The notes: generated from the sequence alone by a model not told the origin. Counted from the first letter of the stretch, positions 21,830 through 34,029 are shown. The stretch: 64,000 nucleotides of DNA from Cryptomeria japonica (GCF_030272615.1 NC_081414.1:911157009-911221008), one strand, 5' to 3'. Translations and numbers: made by a program.

Positions 21830-23920
21830 CGTCTCTGTGGCTGTGGGCGAGAAGATCCTCCAGATGCCTATCTCCCATGATCACCATTCCTCTGAGGAGG
21901 CCCCATGACTGCACCACTACTAGTATCCATCAACATGGTGGTATGATAGCTACCTGCTCTCTAGCTCTCTGCGACTAAATCCTCATATAGTCATCACCAA
22001 CGGGAAGTCTCCTTCCCGGTCCAAACTAATGCTATAACAGTATCAGCTGAGAGAGTGCCCGATCCAACTTGTTGAATATGATCAAGAAGGCCCTGAGTAT
22101 CCTGCTATCTCCTAACAGCTGTATCTCTTTCTGTCTTGAGTATTTGTATCTGTGCTCTAAGCTGATCTATCTGTGCTCTAAGACTATCAATGGTCTCCTA
22201 CTCTGGCACATCGTTCTCTAGTGCATCTTGCTCTGGTAAATCCCATTGTGGCACATGAACCCCAATCCCCTCCTCTCCACCTATTGGAATCTCAGTCCGA
22301 GTAGCTCTCAGAACCCATCATCTAATGAGTGGCACACGATCCTCTGGATCCTCATCCTCTCCACCATGAGCTGCAATAACCCTAGGGTCTGGATGAATCT
22401 GACCAAAATCAATGCATCTCCCGCAACCCCCATCGATTCTAATCATCCCACCTCCTCCTGTCAATGGCAACCCTCTCGGTGATCTCATCCCTGCCCTGCT
22501 AGTATCCCTCCCAATCCATCCAACCTCTCTCCCACCCATTGGAAGCAGTTTCCCAATCTTGCCAACTGGTCCAAACGGTCCTCCACAGACTCTCAATCGA
22601 CCTCCTCTCCATTCGGGTCTCCTACCACCACGACCTCCATCCCCACCCTCATCTCCATCTCCCCCGGCCTCCTGAGTAGCTCTAAGCTCTCGTCTCTGTC
22701 TATGTCTCCTGAAAACTAGATCATCTGAATCATCATCCTCATCTCCTGAGCTGGGAGGAGGATCTATTGGATCGGTAATACATGGAAATGGATGTGCCAA
22801 TATGTACTGAGCATAATCTGCAGTAACCCCAGGATCAAGAATGTGCAATCTCATATCATAAGCCACTCTAGGAGTAGCAAGAAACTCTGCACGAGTAATC
22901 TCAAATGACAAAGAAGGTCCCCGATCTCTCCTATCTCTGTACCACCGAGCATATATCGTGACACCAGTAGGCATAAGCTGAATGATACCAAACTATCTAA
23001 GAATGCGACTCATCAACTGTCTCTCAACAATGTATGGAGTCTGACCAATAAGATATCTACTCTACATAATAAATGGTAATGTTCGTGCATCATCCATCCA
23101 TGGCTCACAATCAACATATGGTCTCCAAATAACACTATCCAATGAATCAAGAACCCAAAGCTAATACTCCACTTACCCAGCTTATGCTAAGTAAGGATAC
23201 CTTCATACAGATAAACATATAGTTGTCTCTCTCCACGAACTCTATGATGGATAGGCCAAGTGATAGCAATAAGCTCCCAGCACCAGATCTGCAAAAGTGT
23301 ACATCATGCTGATAGACTAGCACTCTCATCATAAACAACCTGATGAACATCATGATACAAATGAACAAGCATACAAACACCCCATGCATATCGAGTCCGA
23401 TGCTGCATCATACTCTGAAGAATCTCACCCCACCCAACAACAAAACCTCGAGATCTCCTATCTGGACAAATAAATCCCCCAACCAAACTTGCAAGAATCA
23501 CAGGGAGAGTCTCGTAATACATAATCATATCCTCCCATCGGATCTCTCCTCTCGAGATGCTCTCATCACCAAATACGGCTCTGCAAGCCTCTATCCCTAC
23601 ACGATCCTGAAAATCATACTGAACTAGCTCGCGAGTCACTGGGATATGAAGAATCCTATAGACATCCTCAAGGGTCACACTAATCTAATCCGTGGGCAGG
23701 TGGAAAGTGTTATGCTCGCTATGCCATCTCTCAGCTAACGCTGTCAACAATCCCCTATTATGGGTAATATTAGGCATGTATAATAAGTTACGTAGTCCGC
23801 AGGCATCTATATGTCTCACCTCTGCCTGTGTAAGCTCTGGCACTAAGTGTCGCATCGCCAGAAATTTCTCCCGGCACTGGAGATCATCAAGTTTCTCCTG
23901 TTTACCAAGAGAATTTGATC
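21830..23920 (-). pseudogene. Antisense plant-mobile-domain (PMD) protein of element B (broken)
   Basis: Reading leftwards from 23920, the frame has LLTALAERWHSEHNTFHLP, then VTLEDVYRILHIPV, then EDMIMYYETLPVILASLVGG and YAWGVCMLVHLYHDV. This is the classical order of the plant mobile domain (aminotransferase-like mobile domain family). It continues with DSVIWRPYVDC, IGQTPYIVER, GVTIYARWYRDRRDR, an acidic DDDSDD stretch, a Gly/Arg-rich segment and a polar helical tail ending near RLYEDLV (about 21945). Frameshifts and stops break it into pieces (for example 23678-23304, 22974-22318). It is antisense to element B and lies between pol and the 3' LTR. Confidence 0.85.
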
Positions 23921-24843
23921 AATCATCACTCATTTATCTATCAAATCAAAGAGATCACTAATCTATCATATCCATCTTTTCAACATGAAGCAACTCAGGC
24001 TATCAAATCATTTTAAACCTATCCAACATGGTTTTCTATCAATCACTGAGTTCAATCAAAACTCTTCTATGCTCTTACATCAGAAACTAAATCGGTTTCT
24101 TAGAGCTAATCTATCAAATCAAATCAAATTGATCAATCGTTTATTCTATCAATCAACATTATCAATCAATTAATCAAGTACCTATTCATCATAATTGCAC
24201 ATCAAACACGCCTAAATCTAATCAACAACATGATTATTGGCTATGAAATCTATCACAAACATTCATCTGGAACACATGCGCTAACATTGGCAAATGCGCT
24301 AAACCTAAATGCAAATGCGCTAAACCTAAATGCAAAAGCACTAACCAAATACAGAAAATCGTAAAAAATTCACAATCCAAAAACGTGCCAAAAAACATGA
24401 AAAATTTTACGACAAGTTGCAAACAAAGCTTGGGATAAGATACATACTGGATACCCATACTCAAGAGGTCTTTGATATCATTGAATGCGCTCAAATCGAT
24501 GGTTCTCTAAAGGAATCACCATTTCACCACCTCACCAAGACAATTTTCTTCGCAAGCTGACAATGATGAAAATGAAATTAAAATTAACCTTGGTTAAATT
24601 TATAATTACTATTTGAAATGGTAATTAATGCTTTTCAATGGGGCAATTTAATTTGTTTTTTACAAATGAATTTAATTGATGGAACTTTTCAATTATCATG
24701 AGATCAATCGTTCAAACGAAAATTTTCAACAATTTCACGATCAATCTCCCGAGGGGGCACACAATCAAGATTTTTATCTTCATCAGGCGCACTATCGAGA
24801 CTTGATTTAATCTTTGAAACAATGTTGTCTCAACATCATTTCA
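23921..24843 (+). other. Spacer between the antisense PMD frame and the polypurine tract of element B
   Basis: No gene is seen. It contains ATCAATC/TATCAAATC-rich sequence (23930-24190), the GCGCTAA words at 24270-24345, and a short unremarkable stretch before the polypurine tract. A region upstream of the PMD start would hold the promoter for antisense transcription, but no clear TATA box is visible. Confidence 0.4.
24270..24345. repeat. GCGCTAA words near the 3' end of element B
   Basis: Three ATGCGCTAA copies and one AAGCACTAACC copy lie about 20 bases apart, with AACCTAAATGCAA between them. The words are the same as in the leader of element A (12929-13300 and 14793-15010). Confidence 0.7.
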
Positions 24844-24856
24844 AAGAGGGGCAAAA
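24844..24856 (+). promoter_or_regulatory. Polypurine tract of element B
   Basis: AAGAGGGGCAAAA directly precedes the LTR start TGTATACACA. This is where plus-strand DNA synthesis would be primed. One pyrimidine interrupts the tract. Confidence 0.7.
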
Positions 24857-25812
24857 TGTATACACATAAAAATGGCTATGAGCGATTAAATAAATATATT
24901 TATTTAATAATTATTCTTCTATTAAATAGTTAATTTGAAAAGATTAATTTATTTAATTCATTTTGTGTCTTTCTATTAATTAATTTTATTAAAATATTTT
25001 ATTAATTAATTCATCTATTATATTCCTCTAATTAATTAAATATCTAATATTTAATTATCTCCTTCAATCATTTGAATATCTAATGTTTAATGATTATTCT
25101 TCTATCCTATAGTCTCAAATATTAAATAATTTCTAAATTATTTAATCCCTTATCCAACTCACCTTCCATCTCCACTTCATCTTCCCTTTGCCAACTCATC
25201 CAACATGTGGCTAAAGAAATTAATATTTCTTAAATATTAATTCATCATTTATCTTCAACCTCCAAATTTAATGAAATATTGTGTATGTACACATATTTCA
25301 TAACCTCCTATATTCTCTCCAACATCCCTACATCTTAGGAAGGACTTGAGTCCACTAGTCCTCTCATGCCTAAATTTTCTCCAACCATCCCTAGATTCCC
25401 TCAGACAACAACCCAGTCAAGGTGAGATGAGTGACACTTGTCTTCTCCTTCCCCCTTTCTCTCAACCTTGACCTTTTCTCACAACCATCCAAATCTGCAG
25501 ATGTGATCATGACCGTTGATCTGAGCCACATCATCTTATCCTCTCAAGGTCTATAAAATCAGGAGTTTGAGTTGAGAGAGAGTGAGACTTCAAGTGAATT
25601 TGTAAGCTAATCATTTATGAAAACTTATGCATTCGTGAGTTTTAATCTTGAAGCGAATAGCATAATCATTTAGCATAGTCATTTAGTATTGCATATCATA
25701 GTATCAGTTAACTATCAGTTATCGGTCCATTCTTCATATGTCATCTTGGAAGCTATCAGTGCTTGTCTGAGAGCACACCATCTGCAACCAGGAACAATGA
25801 AGTTAGGACACA
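24857..25812 (+). repeat. 3' LTR of element B
   Basis: It starts TGTATACACATAAAAATG after a polypurine tract. The first 450 bases are rich in TTAATTAAT/ATTTAAT blocks like the LTR of element A. A TATA box (CTATAAAATC) lies at 25551-25560. A TG start is clear; the end is uncertain, and GTTAGGACACA at about 25812 is the likeliest. No 5' partner is in the window. Confidence 0.7.
25551..25560 (+). promoter_or_regulatory. TATA box in the element B LTR
   Basis: GGTCTATAAAATCAGG is a good plant TATA box, followed about 25 bases later by GAGAGAGAGTGAGAC. Its position, about 260 bases before the presumed LTR end, suits an LTR promoter. Confidence 0.6.
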
Positions 25813-26220
25813 ATGAGACTTAAATCATGAAGGTAAAAATAATGTTTTATTTTAATATGTATTCCATGTAGTTTCATTGGTTGAATTTGGATTTCCTGTA
25901 GCATTTCCTTTGTATTTTGTGAAACTAACTTGTTGTAGGTAGTATTTTGATGATGGAATTCAAGTCGACACAATAGGTCCTATAAAATGTACACAATACC
26001 TATATCTTTGAAATACATAATAATTGAGTCAAATAGACTTAGAACATGACTATGAAGAGTTACTCAATTGTGTTGAATGTCATACAATGTGTAAATAGGG
26101 TGTTTTCTTCTATGAAAGAAAAGAGAAAGGATGTTTTTATAGGTAAGATGTTCATATATTCAAATATTTTGTGCCGAGAAAAAGTAGAATAAATTGTTTA
26201 TATAAACTAACAAGTTACCT
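25813..26220. other. Unassigned interval between the element B LTR and the helicase
   Basis: AT-rich sequence without an open frame. Immediately before the helicase homology is TATTTGCAG|GTACAATG, which looks like a splice acceptor, so this may be an old intron of the Helitron gene. Nothing else is recognisable. Confidence 0.3.
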
Positions 26221-28290
26221 ATTATTTGCAGGTACAATGTACCATGGCCATGGTGCCTAAATGGATCAAATTATTTGAAGACCCAACCACATGAGATACA
26301 ATATATTAACTTATAGGAAATGATGATCAAACAAATCCACATAATCATAACATACTTTAGTCATAAATAGCAACTATAGATTGCCAATCAATTATGTCGA
26401 GGCATGCAATAATGAATTATATTGAAAAGTATGCATTAAAATATAAAAGAGTTTAGAAACATATCATTAAATGTTAAAAAGCATCAAGGAAATACATGAG
26501 ACTTCTATTACAAACCCTAATTAAATGAGACATTGGAGTATAAGAAATATGTCATACATAATTAGAGTTGTCATTAGTAGAAAGTGGTAGAGTATTTGTC
26601 ACATTAAATGTTTCAAGGGATGTGTTCAAGCTAATGACAAAAAACTAAAAAAATGATGATGAAAGTCACCTAAAATATTTTATTGAAGGATATGTGCATA
26701 GATCACACATACTGAAAAAGTGTTACACTCTTAGATGTAGTTGAATCTTAGACTTATAATCCCAAGTGAAGAAGAGGTAACAAATGGGAGACAAGGACTA
26801 TGATGTTTATTGTGAAAATGTTTCCAAGATTTATCACAATATTTACACATCAATGAAAAAAATGGGTTGATTTTTGTTGGTTAGAGTTATGGTTGTGCGA
26901 AGCATTTCACAATATACAAAAATATATCATACTTGACGATGCTACAATTCTTTCAAATTGGAGCAACTCAATTATAATTTATGACATTTAAAATAGAGAA
27001 TATTTTAGATGAAATTGAAAATTATAATGACTTTGAAGATGTGGATGTTTTACCTAATGATCAAAATACAATCGAACATAAGTAGGAGATCATCTTAAGA
27101 TTACACCATGGACAAGTTATGAATGTAACATAAATAAACATGTTGCTTAGAAGAGATATTGATAGACAAATTCTATAGAGTACCAAATATCAAGGAGGAG
27201 ATAACATAAATAAAACAATAAATTTTATTAACACCATAAAAGAGATTGACTTACTAATACTTGATGATATAATACCAAATATATAAATGGAACCTTAGGT
27301 GGTAAGAAAACAAATATTTGATATTATTATGTCACATTATTATCATGATAAAAAAGTCATGCTACTATGTATGATAATTCAAGGAGCAATTGAAATATGT
27401 AAATCATATCTAATTTATACAATTTGTTAATCTCTTAAAGATGTAACAACACAATAATGTTGTCCCCTATTATTACTACCACCAACTAGAATTGCAACTT
27501 TAAACATTGGTGTGTAGAATTAGAAGAGACAAGACTCACAAGTTTTCAAGAAGAATTCTAAAATAAAAATACATTTTGATTGATGAAATGAGATTTATTA
27601 GACAGTTTCTTTTACAAATATTGATTCAAGACTCCATCAAGCTTTTCTTGAAAAAGAAAACTTGAGTTTTGAATGAAAATTACTATGGGAAGAATTTAAG
27701 ATAGTTGTTATTTTGGATAAGGTATTAAAAAAAGAAAGTGAAAGTGAGGACCAACAAAGATTTCATCATCTACTTGAATAAATATTAGAGATATACATCT
27801 AACGATTATTCATTAAAAATGATTGACGATAAGAACAAATATTGCATTACAACTAACAATTAAAGAAAAATTTGATAATATTATTCATCTATTTGCGACA
27901 ATTGATAATGTGCATAACCATAACAAAAGACAATGTATGAATTGCCCTAAACATGGGATTGTTCCACTAGATGCACCAACATATGCTATGGTTGAATTTG
28001 ATCATTACTTTGAAATTTCATTTGATGATGCATCTCCAAATTTGATTCCAATTTCACCAATGCAAAAGGGACACACATGTAAATTTTCCTTATGATTAGC
28101 TTGGGCACTAACAATCAACAAATCAAAATGATTGATTCTTTCCAAGGAAACAATTGATATAAGAATGAGAGAAATAATATACTTAACATATGTTACTATA
28201 TCATGCGTGAAGTCTTTGGGTGGACTCAAAATCTCGCTACCATTTTCATATGATTGTTATAAAAAAATGAAATTAGGGAAGTAACTCTTT
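26221..28290 (+). pseudogene. Helitron-type PIF1-like helicase (decayed)
   Basis: Successive frames give the landmarks of the PIF1-like helicase of Helitron-class transposons. They are an N-terminal part with TIDCQSIMSRHAIMNYI and YALKYK, a weak Walker A region (QGGDNINKTINFINTI, about 27190-27240), then PPTRIATLNIG, a Walker B LIDEM at about 27573-27590, IDSRLHQAFLE and ILDKV. They continue with FDNIIHLFATIDNV, GHTCKFSL and LAWALTINKSK (normally AWALTIHKSQG), and LTYV.ISCVKSLGGLKIS. There are at least twenty stops and several frameshifts. I see no convincing Helitron 3' hairpin with a CTRR end, so element limits are not called. Its unwinding role in rolling-circle transposition is known for the family. 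Confidence 0.78.
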
Positions 28291-28359
28291 TAAAGAAAGT
28301 CTAGGAAGAAAGAATCAAATATTTGGAAACACAATAATATTATGTAATGTATACATTAT

Positions 28360-30035
28360 TGTGTAGGGGAAAAAGTGAGACTAAGTATGGAAACCCTAAT
28401 CCCACTCTCATACACACTCATGGAATATGAAAGCGTCTAGGAAGGTAACACATGTCGGCTACTTCTTATGAGAAAGAGAGAGCTGTGGATTACCTCTTAG
28501 GTTTTCTATTCCTTTGTTGTAAATGAGAGAGAGGAATGATGCAAAATGGAATCTAACCTAGAAAGCAAATAAACAAGCAAATCCTAATATGAGAATGCAG
28601 ATCAAAAAACAACCGATACATTGCTGAAAAGTACATATCAGAAGGCAAAATCAGAGGTGCACCCGTGTCTAAAATCTGAGTAGAAATACCTGGGACCAGG
28701 GTGCCACACCACTGTCTTGATTCTGCAATTTTGGAGTTGCAACTGACAGGAGGGATTTTGAGATCTGTAAGTTGCTGATCTACTAAGTCTTGCTGATAGA
28801 GGGCAGGAGCAAGGCACCACGCCACTATCCTGGGCAGGGCCAGGGTGCATTGCCCTTGTCTTAGGCAAGGCTAGAGTGCCATGCCCCTGTCCTTGACATA
28901 TTTATGCACTTCTGAGGTTTTTGTGTGGTGTAGATGCCTGTTCCAGACCTATAACTGTTTCCAGATTCCTGTTTCTGCACTTGCAATTGAAAAGGGAAGG
29001 TTTGGGGTGGCTATATAGGGTTTTGCCTTAGTCAAACCCTCATTTTGGTGATTTCCACCTCCACGAATAGCTGATAATGTACTGAAAATGTGTGTGCAAG
29101 AACCTTGTGTATATGCAAGTAAATAACTTAGAGCAACCCTAAAGAGTAAACCCTAATTGCTTATAATTGATAAAGTAAATGCCCTAAATCCATAATGCAA
29201 AGTGATCTAAAGCCTGAATATGAATCAAAATGAATCTTATGCAAAGATCTAAAAACAACATAAAACCATACCCAACCCCAAGGGAAAGGTACAAGCCAAT
29301 CGTCAGTCGGTGATCTCCTATTGTTCTTCTACATCTTCAAAAGCCCCCAATTGATAAAATGATGCTTGATGAATGTTTGATGGATGAATGTTGAATGTTG
29401 TTGAAGACTTCAAAGATCTACTCTTTTGCTGCAAAGAAGGCTCTAACACTCCAAAAACTTGCCCTTAGATTCTTAGGAGAAGACCCCTTCAAATGAAGAA
29501 AGAGAGCTCTTAAGTATGAAACCCTAGATCTTAATTTCATGTTTAGGCCGACCTAGGATTTGAATTTCCTGCTGATATTTTGGGGTTAAGCATTATCATA
29601 TCATAGGATTGTGCTTCCAAAATTTCGGGAAAAAAGCCGCGAACCATGTGCATTCCTGCCACAGTCCGACCAACTTTTCACCAAATTTTCAGGGCCGTTA
29701 GATATGATGATATTAGAGCACATACCAAAGTTACAACTAATTTCAAGATGTTTTGATATGCGAAATCAGGCCTAAATGGTCATAATAAGACATAATTAGG
29801 GTTTACGATTAAATGATTCATTGGAGGAATAATATGAAAAGGGCACACTTAGGGTAAAGAGCCCAACTTTGTAATATGTAAAGTGAGGAGAAATGACCTT
29901 AAATTTAATTAAATTAATTAATAAAATGCTTAAAGGAGAATGAGAAATGCAAGATGCAAAATACACTAAGGCAGGTGCTAACCTAAGTGTGAAATTGTAC
30001 CACCCTAGCAATGGTGTACAGTTTACGACACTACA
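28360..30035 (-). mobile_element. Solo LTR downstream of the helicase
   Basis: The block begins TGTGTAG and ends CACTACA on the plus strand. It is flanked by ATTAT on both sides (28355-28359, 30036-30040). Length is 1676 bases. The minus-strand reading TGTAGTGTCGTAAACTG as start, with a TATA box (CCCTATATAGCC at about 29010-29020, minus strand), makes minus the preferred orientation. A degenerate phrase (GGTGCCACACCACTGTCT, AGTGCCATGCCCCTGTCC) is repeated at 28690-28900. It sits just beyond the decayed helicase and separates it from the AT-rich DNA upstream of the host gene. Confidence 0.85.
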
Positions 30036-30040
30036 ATTAT

Positions 30041-31437
30041 TAAATATAATTTATTAATTTAATTCTAATTATTTAGCATTGATGTTTTTTGGATAAATAT
30101 GAAACGTCTCATTCATTATGTTGATTGTGCATTTGAAAAATATGAAATTCTTCAATAATGTTCAATAAATGAAATTTCTATTATACATCTCAATGAATAT
30201 GATGAACTTCCATAGTTACAAAGAATAATAATATTATATACAAACATAAAAAAAGATCTTAAATTAATATTTTATATACTACACTAGGAGGCTACTAGTA
30301 TACATATCTTAGATACATCGATTTGAAAGATGCACAAAAATATCTATTCTTAATAACAATTTCAAGTATTCAAAATATCTAAGCTCCTTTAACACACTAT
30401 GAAAAGGCCTCTTTCTTTATCATCATCATTTCTATAAGATGATTTGAATTTCTTTTAACAAGGAGTAACATCTACCAACCGGGCCTTTCAATGCCTATCA
30501 ATTGTAAACAAATATTTAATTTATGAATACAATTATATAAAACTGAGGGTATCCTCATGACCCCCTGGGGGTAGGATCCACAACTCGCAAGCAAGAACAT
30601 TATATAAAATCTTTTATATTTAAATATCTTATCAATTTTATCAATTATACATATTAAATACATATATTTTAATTTAAAGTAATGATAAATAAATAATATG
30701 AAGAAAAAACTTAAATTTACTAAGTTTTTAAATTGAAATAAAAAATATTCAAGATAATTTTACTTACAATTATATTCTATTTTGAAAAGATTCCAAATTA
30801 ATATATTTATAATAAACATTATCATATCACATATATTACATATTAATATTAAATGATCATTAATTAATAATTATTAATAATAAATATCAAAATATTAAAT
30901 TTTATCAATTATATCATATACATTTTCAAAATATTCTATATGAATTTTATATTTTTCATATATATATATATATCTAAAATAAATATTTACAATATATTAA
31001 TAACTTAAAATATGATATATATGATATCGTATACTACCTAAAAGTGGAAAAACGGCCATTTAGACCATCAAATTACATGTAAAAGTTTCATTAAAATCTA
31101 TAACAACGTTATATTTTTTTTTTTTGAGTTTATGTGTTGTATTATTTGTCGAGCGCCAGCGTAAATCCTAAAATTTGTTTCCTTCCTATTGTTTCGTTTT
31201 TTTTTTATACGCACAAAACTTTCCAAGGGCAAACCATCCAATAAGACAATGCATACACAACGGGTGGGTAATTTTTGCGAGAAAACCAAATAAATTATTT
31301 TGAGAGATTTACCACAGAGATCTGTTTGATAGTCTCAATTTTCTTATATTTAGGTGGAACTTGAAGGGCGATTTTGAACTCCATTGTGCTAAAATTAAGC
31401 ACTAGGTTGGTGGGTGATTTTCCCACAATTACAGAAC
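30041..31437. other. Intergenic DNA upstream of the ERGIC3-like gene
   Basis: The first 1000 bases are very AT-rich (for example 30660-31030), without genes. Nearer the gene (31040-31437) composition becomes more even, with two T-runs (31114-31125, 31197-31207) and GTCGAGCGCCAGCG. I see no clear TATA box before the ATG at 31438. The promoter and 5' untranslated region of the gene should lie in the last few hundred bases. Confidence 0.45.
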
Positions 31438-31576
31438 ATGGAGTTACTGAACAAGCTTCGGCAGCTGGATGCATATCCAAAAATCAGTGAAGATTTTTAC
31501 CAGAGAAGCTTTTCTGGTGGTGTGATTACAATTGTATCATCTACTGTCATAGTGTTTCTCTTCTTCACCGAGCTGA
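31438..31576 (+). CDS. ERGIC3: ERGIC3/ERV46-like ER-Golgi cargo receptor, exon 1
   Basis: The exon codes 46 residues plus one base: a Met start, LDAYPKISEDFY, then a hydrophobic stretch GGVITIVSSTVIVFLFFTEL that would be the first membrane span. This is the conserved N-terminus of ERV46/ERGIC3 proteins, which cycle between ER and Golgi in COPII/COPI vesicles and, with ERV41, retrieve or sort cargo. The exon ends at CTGA|GTAAGT, a strong donor, in phase 1. Exon 2 is 15.5 kb away and completes the Ser codon (A|GT). The frame read past the donor (KYLCLI) is intron. The start is chosen because the family begins at this point. Confidence 0.93.
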
Positions 31577-32176
31577 GTAAGTATCTTTGTCTGATTTACA
31601 TTAGCTTGATCCATCATATTTGGCGAGATCTAAATTTCCAGCATTATCAATAAGCATTGGATCAGCATAATTCCTCCAAACAGATACTTGTCTCACCATC
31701 TATGATTAGATGTTTTAAATTGTGCAAAGTGTCAAGCATTCAATGTATTTTGAGGAATACACTCGTATGCATGCGTAGAATATATATTTTTTAATTGGGA
31801 AAAGTTTTCCAGAATATATGTAACTGCAAACCGTTCTGAAATTAGTATTATCTTAAACTTGTTTTGGAGAAAACCTAATTTGATACAAATTTTAAGCCAT
31901 TTTTAGTAAAAGAATGATGATTATATAATTTTCAGCATTTGATATGTGATTTGAAGGTCAAGCCAAAATACCAGCCGAGGGTTTTGCAAATAGAGTAGCA
32001 ACCTGAGCAGGCCTAAGTGTAGTTGAAATTACTTTGCTAAGTCTGCTTGAGCGTAATGGGAAGGGTGACCTCTCTGGAAGTCTTGTGCTTCACCAGCTAA
32101 TGATGTATGGGTCATGAATTATGAAGATTGACTTTATATTTATGCGGATGATTCTCTAAAATTAATATTCGTACAA

Positions 32177-32290
32177 GATCTTTTTGTTTGGAAATGCTTT
32201 CAATTTTGCCTGGCAACAGCATGGATCTACATTTTCAAAAAGCTTATGAGATCTTTTTGTTTGGAAATGCTTTCAATTTTGCCTGACATC
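32177..32290. repeat. Direct duplication of about 38 bases
   Basis: The stretch beginning GATCTTTTTGTTTGGAAATG and ending TTGCCTG occurs at about 32178-32215 and again at about 32250-32287, almost unchanged, 72 bases apart. It lies in otherwise unique-looking intron sequence. It is a simple local duplication. Confidence 0.85.
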
Positions 32291-33367
32291 AGAATGAAGC
32301 AACATTTGAAATAATGTTGCATGATAATATGGAGAGCAATCAATGGGAATATTATCCAGAAAATTCATTTTCTTGTATTAGTGGACTTGTTTTGCGTGAT
32401 TCTATATTTTCATATTTGTTTTATTTACCTTGTTCATGCCTCTTTAATAGAAATTAACCACGAACATCTGAATCTTTCACATAGTAAATGTGCATATAAA
32501 GACATTTGATGATATTGGGTGATCTTAGCCGTCCTTGGTCTTTTTGAGCATTGGGGTATTTTGACAAACTACTGAGGAAAATAACAATTGGGAATTTAGT
32601 TGATGTCATTAAGATTGCTGAATTAGCAAATTTTGATGCTAAAACTCACTGAATATGTCCCAGTGGCCACAGTTTAGAATATTAGTTAAAGGGCTTTTTT
32701 GGCTTGGTAATTCTTGAGCGAGGTTAACCTGGTGGGGGGCATGCTTGGACTGCATTCTTAATATATGTGAATATAGGTGATCCTTAAATGTGCCGTATAA
32801 TTATTACCTCACAACATCATCGCATGCCCATTTACTGATTGTATAGTAGGTGAGATTTGTGCACTTGTTTCTTTTTGAGCATAGAATAATTACTCAGTCT
32901 CACACAACACTGGGGAAAAACAGTGATACAAGATGTGATTCATTCCTTGCTCCCAAAGGTCCTGTTCCAGCACACCTGTTGTTTTGGGTACTTGGTGACA
33001 GGATGAAATATCATATGCTGTCCCCAACCATTAGGCAGGGCACCCTTGACACTATTAGGATGTTCTGTGCCCTCTTGGTGTTTTTTCAGAGACACTCTTT
33101 TTAAGTTCATTAGGGAACTCCTGAGGGGTCAGTTACTACAAGTAGAGGTCTAGGCATATCTGACTGACAGTTGGGAATTTTTTTAGCCTGTGTTGGAAAC
33201 TTCTCCTGCCATTCGTACCCTTAAGAGTCCATGTCACATATTTTTTTTGGAATTTGTCTGCTATTATTAAAGTTTTAGGTTAGGGCTTGGGGATAAAAAT
33301 AAAAAATAAAATTTACTAAAATTGAAATTAAAATAAAATAATGTTTTACTAAATTTAAATATATTTA

Positions 33368-34029
33368 TTATTTTTTTATCATTTCACTTACCTTCAACAA
33401 CTCCAATTTTGAGAATGAATCAGACATCATCGGCCTCAACATACACTTGTTTGATCTAATCAATTTTTGTTCCAATTTTTTGTAGCATAAGGTTGGGGGA
33501 CTTGACATCACAAGGTGTCCAAAGGATGCGTGAATAACACTCTTCAACCAATAAACCAATTGCACTGCAATTTTTGGTGGGCTATTATGACTTGAACAAC
33601 GTTTTGAGGCCCCACTTCCTCAATGGCTGTCATGATATTGTTGGCTATAAATGCACCATCTATCACCTCCTCTTCACAATCCATTGCTTTAAAAAATATT
33701 GCCCCTTTAAGGCACATTGCAATAACATTGATCAATGGCCAATTTCTTGCATCTTTCCATCCATCGAAAATGATGGACACCCCTGTCTTGACCAATGAAT
33801 CTCTTATGAGCTTCAATGACTCCTCTAAAAACTTCACCCTTTTTTCCAATAAGGTGCTATACACTTTCTCAAAACCTAGGTCCTTGTACCCTTTTGGAAC
33901 CTCATTAATTGCTTTCACCATTTGTTGCCAATATGGTGAGTGAAAAACATTGAAAGATAATCTATTTGCAAAGAGACATCTCGTTATGTGTTGAATGACA
34001 ATCTCTTGAGATTCATTCTGATATGGCAT
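33368..34029 (-). pseudogene. hAT-type transposase fragment with DUF659
   Basis: The minus-strand frame (34029-33544, 161 codons) reads FNVFHSPYWQQMVKAI, then TGVSIIFDGWKDARNWPLIN and IEEVGPQNVVQVI. These are hallmarks of the DUF659 domain in plant hAT-like transposases. Coding homology continues to 33368 in other frames (WTPCDVKSPNLMLQKIG.KID). The N-terminal BED zinc finger and the C-terminal dimerisation domain are not seen nearby. It is a fragment lying antisense in intron 1. I found no terminal inverted repeats. Confidence 0.8.

Larger units (their letters stand above)
17383..25812 (+). mobile_element. Element B: Tat-type Ty3 LTR retrotransposon, 5' part missing
   Basis: The visible order is the end of reverse transcriptase, RNase H, second RNase H, integrase, a long 3' region with an antisense PMD frame, a polypurine tract and a 3' LTR. 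The 5' half was separated by the insertion of element A at 17382/17383. It is the same family as A, judging from near-identical integrase and 3' layout, but on the opposite strand. Stops and frameshifts disable it. The right LTR limit (25812) is a best guess from a GGACACA ending. Confidence 0.8.

Noticed and set aside
22412-22675. Plus-strand Pro-rich frame
   Set aside because: It is the shadow of the Gly/Arg-rich region of the antisense PMD frame on the minus strand.
28290-28360. Helitron 3' terminus
   Set aside because: No convincing hairpin with a CTRR end is present in the short interval before the solo LTR.
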